Positions 1-5,090 of a stretch of 28,614 nucleotides of DNA are shown here, piece after piece (positions within the stretch are counted from its first letter, which is position 1; each line of letters begins with the position of its first letter). Position numbers and translations under genes: made by a program. This DNA is from a virus. Location of the stretch: IMG/VR virus record IMGVR_UViG_3300032217_000566, positions 1-28,614 of that record; one strand, given 5' to 3'. The notes under the pieces were generated by a model. The model saw only the letters and a list, made by a program, of their open reading frames with translations, ran no database searches and was not told the DNA's origin.

Positions 1-45
1 CACGCTGGCACGTCACACGCTGGCACGTCACACGCTGGCACGTCA
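1..45. repeat. 15-bp tandem repeat, three perfect copies
   Basis: Three head-to-tail copies of CACGCTGGCACGTCA start at the first base of the window, so the array may continue to the left. A fourth copy begins (CACGC) and then breaks down. No reading frame of interest crosses it. It lies just upstream of the inverted operator array and may be a protein-binding iteron or simple tandem expansion; the sequence does not decide between them. Confidence 0.85.
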
Positions 46-85
46 CACGCCACCCGCATAGGCGTTCACTTGAACACTAGTCGCT

Positions 86-211
86 TGTCATATTTATGAC
101 ACTCTTTCCGTTGTCGTATTTATGACATGCCCCGTTCGCTTGTCATATTTATGACACTCTTTCCGTTGTCATATTTATGACACGCCCCGTCCGCTTGTCA
201 TATTTATGACA
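86..211 (-). promoter_or_regulatory. Array of five 16-bp palindromic operator-like sites, reversed orientation
   Basis: Five copies of TGTCATATTTATGACA lie at 86-101, 112-127 (one mismatch, TGTCG), 141-156, 167-182 and 196-211. Start-to-start spacing alternates 26, 29, 26, 29 bp, so the array is a duplicated 55-bp unit. Each site has 7-bp arms (TGTCATA/TATGACA) around a 2-bp centre. The centre is TT here but AA in the copies before rightward genes, so these read in the leftward sense. The simplest inference is that they control a leftward transcript starting near the window edge. No part of that gene is visible here. Confidence 0.8.
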
Positions 212-220
212 AACCCCGTC

Positions 221-332
221 CGTCAATTATTTTCTCCTATACAATATAAAAAGTCTTCTTTAGAATTCATTGACTAATGTGTCCGACACATTAGTCAACA
301 GTGTTATCATAAGACTTTTTAATTCGCAAAAC
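221..332. repeat. 112-bp direct repeat (left copy) containing a long imperfect palindrome
   Basis: This stretch matches 21853-21964 without gaps, with 10 substitutions. The first 37 bp are identical. The rest forms nested inverted repeats around one centre at base 284: an inner 14-bp arm pair (270-283 with 285-298) and an outer 10-bp pair (AAAAAGTCTT at 248-257 with AAGACTTTTT at 311-320). A and T runs at both ends would suit a bidirectional intrinsic terminator. However, this copy lies between the reversed operator array and the rightward early genes, where a terminator is not obviously needed. Origin, recombination site or regulatory hairpin are alternatives. Confidence 0.85.
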
Positions 333-550
333 ACAGCGACATATTAGGCAAAGATAAACACAGGGATTTCTGCGAACTATGAACCCCGATTCCTCGATCC
401 CGTATCCCTCGCCCGTATCCAGTAACACCTCGATCCTGTATCCCGCTTCGCACACCCGTATCCAGTAACACCTCGTCCGTATCGCACACCCGTATCCAGA
501 AACACCTCGCCCGTCCTCTAAAAATACTTTGCGATTCCTTGAAATACTTA
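333..550. repeat. Gene-free stretch with a 21-bp dispersed repeat
   Basis: I see no credible gene here. Three copies of a 21-bp unit beginning CCCGTATCCAG and ending ACACCTCG lie at 412-432, 455-475 and 489-509 (the last with one change). Between them are degenerate relatives such as CCCGATTCC and CCTGTATCCCG. The minus-strand open frame at 291-566 is made largely of this repeat and is not believed. The stretch ends at promoter P1. Confidence 0.7.
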
Positions 551-579
551 TTGACATTCTATACATAATATGCTATCAT
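551..579 (+). promoter_or_regulatory. Early promoter P1 (sigma70-type, extended -10)
   Basis: TTGACA at 551-556, a 17-bp spacer and TATCAT at 574-579, preceded by TGC (extended -10). The region 547-600 is nearly identical to P2 (928-977) and close to P3 (2679-2707), so it is a repeated promoter cassette. The predicted start is near 586, about 18 bases before the ATG at 604. Confidence 0.85.
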
Positions 580-603
580 ATATGGACAGTTGAGACAGAC
601 TGT

Positions 604-912
604 ATGAAGACTATGTATCCTAACACTACCACCGCCCGCTGCTCCTTGTCGGAGTGTCATAAATATGACACCTCCCACAAGCGGCAGAGAAAAGACATCA
701 CCCTAGCTGTATGCGACCACCTCGAAACTTTCCAGCCCGAACGCTGGAAGGCTCGCGAGAACTGGTCGTATAAAGCAAAGCGTCCAGCCGAAGCAAACAA
801 AGCGAACGCTGTCTTCAATAGACAGCTCAAGCAATGGGATCGCGCCTGTCAGAAGGGCGACCTAAAAGCAATCATGCGCCTCGCCACTCTTAACCCTAAA
901 TTACTTGCCTAA
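604..912 (+). CDS. Small basic protein, unknown
   Basis: This 102-residue protein is not recognised. It is rich in Lys and Arg and has a helical, charged C-terminal half (around ERWKARENW and NRQLKQWDRACQKG), which would fit a nucleic-acid or small accessory factor, but no family is claimed. The open frame extends upstream to 529, but that part runs through promoter P1, so the ATG at 604 is chosen; ATG 613 is also possible. There is no Shine-Dalgarno sequence. A 16-bp palindromic site (655-670) lies inside the coding sequence and encodes CHKYD. It is the first gene of the early block. Confidence 0.6.
   Translation: MKTMYPNTTTARCSLSECHKYDTSHKRQRKDITLAVCDHLETFQPERWKARENWSYKAKRPAEANKANAVFNRQLKQWDRACQKGDLKAIMRLATLNPKLLA
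655..670 (+). promoter_or_regulatory. Palindromic operator-like site inside an early gene
   Basis: A perfect copy of TGTCATAAATATGACA, about 69 bases downstream of the predicted P1 start and inside the first early gene. A position downstream of the promoter suits a roadblock (stoperator-like) or RNA-level site better than promoter occlusion. Confidence 0.75.
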
Positions 913-927
913 CCCTTTAGATTCTTA

Positions 928-956
928 TTGACATTCTGTCCATAATATGCTATCAT
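928..956 (+). promoter_or_regulatory. Early promoter P2 with overlapping dyad
   Basis: TTGACA at 928-933, 17-bp spacer, TATCAT at 951-956 with extended -10 TGC. The flanks match P1 over about 50 bp with two differences. In this copy the differences create a 9-bp inverted repeat, CTGTCCATA at 936-944 and TATGGACAG at 958-966, spanning the -10 and the predicted start near 963. Confidence 0.85.
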
Positions 957-994
957 ATATGGACAGTTGAGACAGACTCTACTGCAAAACAACC

Positions 995-1010
995 TGTCAT
1001 AAATATGACA
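995..1010 (+). promoter_or_regulatory. Palindromic operator-like site carrying a start codon
   Basis: A perfect TGTCATAAATATGACA about 32 bases after the predicted P2 start. The ATG inside its right arm (1005) opens the following gene. A 6-bp RNA hairpin with an AAAU loop could form and would hide this start codon. Confidence 0.78.
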
Positions 1011-1280
1011 CAACCTAAACCAATGAATATGAATACTACCACTACCACTACCACTACCACAATGCCAGCATGGCTGGCTTCCGAAATCGCAACCCGCCCT
1101 CATCTGACAGCTGTCGTGAAACAGCTGCGGAAATACTGCCATCAGGCAGTACCACCCCGCTATTCCAAAGGCGGAAAGCTTGCTCGTCCAACGGGCAAGC
1201 AAGTCCGCGCCGCTCGCGTGATGGCAAGAGCCACACGCCAGCTTGGAAAACACGCAGCCTATTGCGCTGCAACTTACTAA
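1005..1280 (+). CDS. Small very basic protein with poly-Thr N-terminus
   Basis: A 91-residue protein of unknown function. The start is uncertain: ATG 1005 lies inside the palindromic site and gives MTQPKP, the same opening as the next gene (MTQPQT), which favours it; ATG 1023 and 1029 follow. An ACTACC microsatellite (about 1033-1060) encodes nine threonines. The remainder is rich in Arg, Lys and Ala (KQVRAARVMARATRQLGK), like a nucleic-acid-binding tail. No ribosome-binding site is seen. It is likely transcribed from P2. Confidence 0.6.
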   Translation: MTQPKPMNMNTTTTTTTTTMPAWLASEIATRPHLTAVVKQLRKYCHQAVPPRYSKGGKLARPTGKQVRAARVMARATRQLGKHAAYCAATY

Positions 1281-1282
1281 CC

Positions 1283-1298
1283 TGTCATAAATATGACA
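1283..1298 (+). promoter_or_regulatory. Palindromic operator-like site carrying a start codon
   Basis: A perfect TGTCATAAATATGACA placed 2 bp after the stop of the preceding gene. The ATG of its right arm (1293) begins the next gene, the same arrangement as at 995-1010. Confidence 0.78.
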
Positions 1299-1532
1299 CA
1301 ACCACAAACTGAAATGAACTATCCAATCCACAACTTGACAGCCCGCTCACGGAAGCGGGTCACCCGCCGCATCCTCAACAAGCTCAGATACTTGCGGTGC
1401 TGGTGGAACGATGCGCTCTGCGAATCAAATGCCGCAGAGTTCGACGGCGATGTAATCGCCATGCTCCAACATGAGCAAGAGGCATCTGCCATCTCACAGG
1501 AGATCCGCGAGCTGGAAGGGAGGCTCGCATGA
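1293..1532 (+). CDS. Small charged protein, unknown
   Basis: A 79-residue protein, not recognised. The N-terminal half is basic (TARSRKRVTRRILNKLRYLR) and the C-terminal half is acidic and probably helical (QHEQEASAISQEIRELEGRL), suggesting a DNA-binding head and a coiled-coil tail. The start is ATG 1293 in the palindromic site or ATG 1314. Its stop overlaps the next start as ATGA (1529-1532), implying translational coupling to the small membrane protein. Confidence 0.6.
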   Translation: MTQPQTEMNYPIHNLTARSRKRVTRRILNKLRYLRCWWNDALCESNAAEFDGDVIAMLQHEQEASAISQEIRELEGRLA

Positions 1533-1684
1533 TCCCCGTATCCTCTATCCTGATCCTTGCCGCCGCCTCACTCGTAGGCTCAACGCTCCTTCACGGAGTC
1601 ATCAAAGGCTTCCTCAACTGGCTGGCTGTCATACTTATGACAGCCTTCCTCTACGCAGCATTCGCTATCGGATGCATCCTCTAA
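1529..1684 (+). CDS. Two-helix small membrane protein
   Basis: A 51-residue protein read directly from the sequence. It starts at the ATG overlapping the previous stop (ATGA) and ends with TAA at 1682-1684. It is strongly hydrophobic, with two likely membrane segments, roughly residues 6-23 and 31-50, separated by a short loop with HGVIKG. The size and topology resemble holins and other small phage membrane proteins, but nothing sequence-specific supports a holin call. A variant of the palindromic site (1627-1642) is embedded in its coding sequence and encodes VILMT. Confidence 0.6.
   Translation: MIPVSSILILAAASLVGSTLLHGVIKGFLNWLAVILMTAFLYAAFAIGCIL
1627..1642 (+). promoter_or_regulatory. Palindromic site variant with altered centre
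   Basis: TGTCATACTTATGACA keeps both 7-bp arms perfectly while the central AA is replaced by CT, and it does so inside a coding sequence. Retention of the arms but not the centre is what dyad recognition predicts. Confidence 0.65.
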
Positions 1685-1724
1685 CCTGTAACTACAAACT
1701 GAAACTACAAACTGAAATACACAT

Positions 1725-2444
1725 ATGTCACTACTAACTAGCTCTGATGCCAAGACTACAAAAGGTCAGCCCTTAGGCTACCTCACAGGCATCTTGTATC
1801 TTGCGCCCCACAAGATTGCGGGCCGCAACGTCTGTCCAAACGCAACGAAAGGTTGCGCCGCCGCTTGTCTCTACTCCGCAGGACGGGGCAAGTTCTCCAA
1901 TGTACAACAGGCACGGATCGCGAAGACGAAGAAGTTCTTCGCCGATCCCAAAGCCTTCGTCGATGAGTTGCGAGCGGACATCCTCGCGCTCATTCGCAAA
2001 GCCGCGAAGTCTGGACTCATCCCATGCGTCCGCCTCAATGGGACATCCGACTTGCCATGGGAGAAACTCAAAGGCACGAATGGCATGACGCTCATAGAGG
2101 AGTTCTCGCATCTCCAATTCTATGATTACACAAAGTCCGTGCAAAGGATGGTGGACTTCGTCAACGGCGACTTACCCGCCAACTACCATCTCACCTTCTC
2201 CCGTAGCGAGAAGGCTGGCATGGGTACTATCTACGCTGGCATCCAGAAGAGCGGCGGCAATGTCGCGGCTGTCGTCAACGTGAAGCGCGGCAAGCCATTG
2301 CCCGCCTTCAGCGGCGGCTCACTTCTAGTGGATGGAGACGAGCATGACCTCCGCTTCCTCGACCCGAAAGGGTGCATCGTTGGCCTCCGCGCCAAAGGCG
2401 ATGCCATCAAAGACACAAGCGGCTTCGTGCTTCGTGTAGCCTGA
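1725..2444 (+). CDS. GP88-like phage protein
   Basis: A 239-residue protein that I recognise as the phage family named after mycobacteriophage gene product 88. The signs are the GYLTGILYLAPH opening, the cysteine cluster CPNATKGCAAACL (about residues 37-49), then VRLNGTSDLPWE, FYDYTK, NYHLTFSRSE, a late VDGDEHDLRF, and a final LRAKGDAIKDTSGFV. The three closely spaced cysteines suggest metal or iron-sulfur binding, but the biochemical role of the family is not established as far as I know. Length is typical. The start is the ATG after an A-rich leader with repeated AAACTGAAA and no Shine-Dalgarno. Some positions in the family call come from memory, not alignment. Confidence 0.8.
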   Translation: MSLLTSSDAKTTKGQPLGYLTGILYLAPHKIAGRNVCPNATKGCAAACLYSAGRGKFSNVQQARIAKTKKFFADPKAFVDELRADILALIRKAAKSGLIPCVRLNGTSDLPWEKLKGTNGMTLIEEFSHLQFYDYTKSVQRMVDFVNGDLPANYHLTFSRSEKAGMGTIYAGIQKSGGNVAAVVNVKRGKPLPAFSGGSLLVDGDEHDLRFLDPKGCIVGLRAKGDAIKDTSGFVLRVA

Positions 2445-2476
2445 AACCTGAAACCCCTAACCTGAATCCTAAATCC

Positions 2477-2492
2477 TGTCATAAATATGACC
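2477..2492 (+). promoter_or_regulatory. Palindromic site, last base changed, carrying a start codon
   Basis: TGTCATAAATATGACC: one mismatch in the final base of the right arm. Its ATG (2487) opens the next reading frame. It follows a run of CCTGAAACC and CCTGAATCC-like units just after the GP88-like gene. Confidence 0.68.
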
Positions 2493-2762
2493 AATCAAAC
2501 CGTATACATTTGTCAGAAGCTCCGACTCCACAACGTGGAATCCAACTTGCCCATCAACGCGAATGCGATCCAGTATCTTACTTCGCGTCAATCATCATGG
2601 GAATCCCCGCCGATTCTCTGCCGCGACATCATCTTGTATAAGCGCAAAGAAAAACCTTTGCTCAACAAGAAAAAGATGTTGACATTCTATTCTCTATATG
2701 CTATCATATATGGACAGTTGATACAGGCACTCCAGTCTGTCTCAACTCCGAAGCTGTCATAA
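2487..2762 (+). CDS. Small hypothetical protein whose 3' end covers promoter P3
   Basis: A 91-residue open frame, not recognised. The first 55-60 residues read as plausible protein, with a basic stretch ending KEKPLLNKKK. The tail from about residue 64 is encoded by the promoter cassette P3, and the stop codon falls in the next palindromic site. This suggests that the promoter cassette inserted into or truncated an older gene, or that the true gene is shorter. The start is the ATG of the palindromic site at 2487. Confidence 0.42.
   Translation: MTNQTVYICQKLRLHNVESNLPINANAIQYLTSRQSSWESPPILCRDIILYKRKEKPLLNKKKMLTFYSLYAIIYGQLIQALQSVSTPKLS
2679..2707 (+). promoter_or_regulatory. Early promoter P3 (sigma70-type, extended -10)
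   Basis: TTGACA at 2679-2684, 17-bp spacer, TATCAT at 2702-2707 with TGC before it, then TATGGACAGTTGATACAG as in P1 and P2. It drives the DUF3150-like gene and probably the MoxR/VWA genes beyond. A palindromic site lies about 41 bases after the predicted start. Confidence 0.82.
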
Positions 2763-2770
2763 ATATGACA
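2755..2770 (+). promoter_or_regulatory. Palindromic operator-like site before the DUF3150-like gene
   Basis: A perfect TGTCATAAATATGACA, 30 bp before the ATG at 2801, followed by an A-rich leader (AAACTGAAACAACAAACACC). It is in the same polarity as the other rightward copies. Confidence 0.78.
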
Positions 2771-2800
2771 AACTGAAACAACAAACACCAACTAAATAAT

Positions 2801-3649
2801 ATGAATACTGAAGTAGGAATCCTAGTCAGAGTGTCCTTTGGCAAGTTCGCCCCGAAAGTGGCGAACAAGAAAGCCAGTCACGAATATGCTAATGCTCACG
2901 GCGCAGATGCCGCGATGCATAAGGCACATATGCTCCTCGTATCCGAGGAGTACACACAACCAATCCAGAAGTTCGAGTCGTCTGTCCGACAGAACTTCTT
3001 GAATGTCTACACCACTCCGTGGGAAAGAGGCGGCTCGTCGCTGCTTCCTGCGAAGTGTATCGACACCTTCATGTCGCAGATCGGTTTGCTCCGACAGGAG
3101 CATGATCGCCTCGTCGCAGAGTGGCTCGCGAAGTACGACACTATTATCGACGGCGCGAAGCAGAAGCTCAACGGCGACTTCGATGCCCGCCGCTATCCCT
3201 CGCGTGAGGAAGTGTCGCGCAAGTTCTATATGGAAGTTACCTACTCACCGCTTCCTGCATCTGGAGACTATCGCATCGATGTCTCTAAGGAACTGCTTGA
3301 GGAAGTCAAAGCAGAGACTGATCGCATCGCCGACCAACGCTTCGCTGATGCACGCCTTGAGTTGCGTCAACGCTTGATCGACAAGCTCCAGCATCTGTCT
3401 GACAGGTGCAAGGCTGTCAACGAGAACGACAAGGCGAAGTGGTACGAGTCGAACATCAGCAATCTCGTCGATCTATTCGACCTGATTCCGAAGATGCTGT
3501 TGGGCGACGATCCTGCACTTGAGCAAGCGATCCGTGATGCCCGTGCCATGTTGACTGGCATCGACTCCGACACGATCAAGTCCAGCGAGAACGTGCGTGA
3601 TGTCGTCCGCAAGAAAGCCGCGAGCATCATCAGCTCACTGCAATTCTAA
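2801..3649 (+). CDS. DUF3150-like protein
   Basis: A 282-residue, mostly helical soluble protein. The pattern LVRVSFGKFAPKVANKKA at the start, a helical middle with YDTIIDGAKQKL, and the FYMEVTYSPLP segment near residues 142-152 followed by a long charged helical region resemble DUF3150. That family is, as I recall it, often encoded beside MoxR ATPases and VWA proteins in phages. The neighbours here fit exactly, and context supports the call as much as the sequence. A role as partner or regulator of the AAA+/VWA machine is inference. The start is ATG 2801, without Shine-Dalgarno. Confidence 0.6.
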   Translation: MNTEVGILVRVSFGKFAPKVANKKASHEYANAHGADAAMHKAHMLLVSEEYTQPIQKFESSVRQNFLNVYTTPWERGGSSLLPAKCIDTFMSQIGLLRQEHDRLVAEWLAKYDTIIDGAKQKLNGDFDARRYPSREEVSRKFYMEVTYSPLPASGDYRIDVSKELLEEVKAETDRIADQRFADARLELRQRLIDKLQHLSDRCKAVNENDKAKWYESNISNLVDLFDLIPKMLLGDDPALEQAIRDARAMLTGIDSDTIKSSENVRDVVRKKAASIISSLQF

Positions 3650-3655
3650 TCTCAC

Positions 3656-3730
3656 AAACTAACGGGGGAAGCGCATCCGATCACGCTTACAATCTGTCAT
3701 AAATATGACACTCTGAAATACAACTATACA
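3656..3730 (+). promoter_or_regulatory. 75-bp leader repeat before the MoxR gene, with a palindromic site
   Basis: This stretch matches 6396-6470 with two substitutions. It contains a G-run, a short inverted repeat AAGCG/CGCTT, a -10-like TACAAT at 3688-3693 and a perfect TGTCATAAATATGACA at 3695-3710. No good -35 is present, so if this is a promoter it may need an activator. The predicted start would fall inside the palindrome, a classic repression geometry. Confidence 0.65.
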
Positions 3731-3742
3731 CTACACACTACT

Positions 3743-4810
3743 ATGTCTCATCCAGAAATTACATCCAACGATATCGCCGCCGTACTTGAACGCTCCGCTC
3801 TCAGCGGCAACAGGAAAGTACCACTCTTCTTAGGAGTATATGGCATCGGCAAGTCCTATCAGGGCAACCTGTTTGCACAGAAGACGGGCCGCGAGCTTGT
3901 CGATTACCGCCTGTCCTATCGCACCTTCAACGATGTCCGTGGATTCGGCATCCCGAATCGTGAGACGGGACGCATGGAGTGGCTGACTGACGAGGACTTC
4001 CCGCAAGATCCGAACGGACGCTACGCCCTGCACTGGGAGGAACTGACTAACGCCATGCCCTCCGTCATGAAGGTCGCCATGCAAGCGATCCTCGACAGGC
4101 GCATTGGCAAGTACCACTTCCCTGAGGATACGATCATGTTCGCATCTGGCAATCGTCTATCCCACAAGACTGGCGTTGAGCGTATGCTCGCCGCCCTTGC
4201 AGACCGCCTTGCCATCTACCATGTTCGTCCTGATCTGGATTCCTATATGCGATTCCTTGAGACTCATGGCAAGTCCGCAGAAGTCATGGCGTATCTGTCC
4301 AGCAATCCGACTGCCACTTACGACTTCGACATTGCGAAGTGGGATGGCGAGTCCAACTTGCCGACGTTCCGATCCTTCGACAGGCTCGACGATCTCGCCG
4401 CATCTTACACAGATACGAAGGAGATGGCCGCTGATCCCCTACTCCGTGCACACGCCGCCTCATGTGTCGGCGCAAAGCACGGCGAGCAGTTCGCGCAGTA
4501 CATCAAGCTGACCTCAGAGGTAGGAGATGTCGGCAAGATGATCGACGAAGCAGACACTTGTCACATCCCCAACGCAGTCGATATCAAGTGGCTCATTGCT
4601 TGCCGTTCGATTGTGCTTGCCAACAAGGAGAATCTCGCGCAAGTTCTGTTGCTCGCCCACCGACTAACCGATCCAACTTGTAGCGAGCAATCGTTACAAG
4701 CGATGGCGTCCTTCGTTGGCAACACTATCAAACGTAAGAAGCCAGATCTGATGCGCTCCAAAGCGATGATCGACTGGCACATCAAACATGGCGACACTCT
4801 CTCCAGCTGA
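3743..4810 (+). CDS. MoxR-type AAA+ ATPase
   Basis: A 355-residue ATPase. Walker A is GVYGIGKS (residues 31-38), Walker B YALHWEE (94-100), and sensor 1 is FASGNR with N137. ALADRLAIYHV (151-161) is where MoxR proteins place the conserved Arg region. A helical lid follows (to about 350). MoxR ATPases act as chaperones or chelatase-like motors and usually pair with a VWA partner, here two genes downstream. The ATG at 3743 follows the leader repeat with no Shine-Dalgarno. The 3' end overlaps the next gene by 23 bp, arguing for coupled translation. The ATPase call is strong; the substrate is unknown. Confidence 0.85.
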   Translation: MSHPEITSNDIAAVLERSALSGNRKVPLFLGVYGIGKSYQGNLFAQKTGRELVDYRLSYRTFNDVRGFGIPNRETGRMEWLTDEDFPQDPNGRYALHWEELTNAMPSVMKVAMQAILDRRIGKYHFPEDTIMFASGNRLSHKTGVERMLAALADRLAIYHVRPDLDSYMRFLETHGKSAEVMAYLSSNPTATYDFDIAKWDGESNLPTFRSFDRLDDLAASYTDTKEMAADPLLRAHAASCVGAKHGEQFAQYIKLTSEVGDVGKMIDEADTCHIPNAVDIKWLIACRSIVLANKENLAQVLLLAHRLTDPTCSEQSLQAMASFVGNTIKRKKPDLMRSKAMIDWHIKHGDTLSS

Positions 4811-5090
4811 ACTAGTAGACCAGATCCTGAATCATGAACCCCGATTCCCGTTCACTCAACGGATATCAGGCAACTATGACTATGCGATCTGGTTCAGTAG
4901 ATGGTTACGCACTATGGGTTCAAGTCACATGGTGCGTGACCTTACTTACTATTTAGTATCTGATGAAGTATATGAACTATGGAAGTGTCACAACGACATA
5001 ATGAAACAACTAGCAACTTGTCATAAATATGAAACACAACGTAAAGCAAATGATAGACAAAGCAATCGCAGTGATTGCAAACCAGTATGA
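4788..5090 (+). CDS. Small linker gene between MoxR and VWA genes
   Basis: A 100-residue protein, not recognised. Tyr, Trp and Phe are frequent in the middle (YDYAIWFSRWLRTM, YYLVSDEVYELW). It overlaps the MoxR gene by 23 bp and the VWA gene by 62 bp, so it is wedged tightly into the cassette. The last 20 or so residues, encoded across the palindromic site and the VWA start, may be extra: the useful protein may end near residue 78. The tight overlap suggests a role with the AAA+/VWA pair, which is inference. Confidence 0.6.
   Translation: MATLSPAELVDQILNHEPRFPFTQRISGNYDYAIWFSRWLRTMGSSHMVRDLTYYLVSDEVYELWKCHNDIMKQLATCHKYETQRKANDRQSNRSDCKPV
5019..5034 (+). promoter_or_regulatory. Palindromic site variant overlapping the VWA gene start
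   Basis: TGTCATAAATATGAAA: the right arm is degenerate at one base. Its ATG (5029) is the first possible start of the VWA gene, which makes this the fourth site carrying a start codon. Confidence 0.62.

Noticed and set aside
86-211. CRISPR array
   Set aside because: Repeats are 16-bp palindromes and the spacers are only 10-13 bp and alternate between two near-identical sequences; no cas genes.
291-566. Minus-strand open frame of 91 codons at the left end
   Set aside because: It is composed largely of the 21-bp repeat family and overlaps the palindrome and promoter P1; no protein-like composition.
909-1331. Minus-strand frame of 140 codons opposite the early genes
   Set aside because: It crosses P2 and two palindromic sites and mirrors two plus-strand genes that have coupled starts; the translation is Cys/Trp/His-rich shadow sequence.
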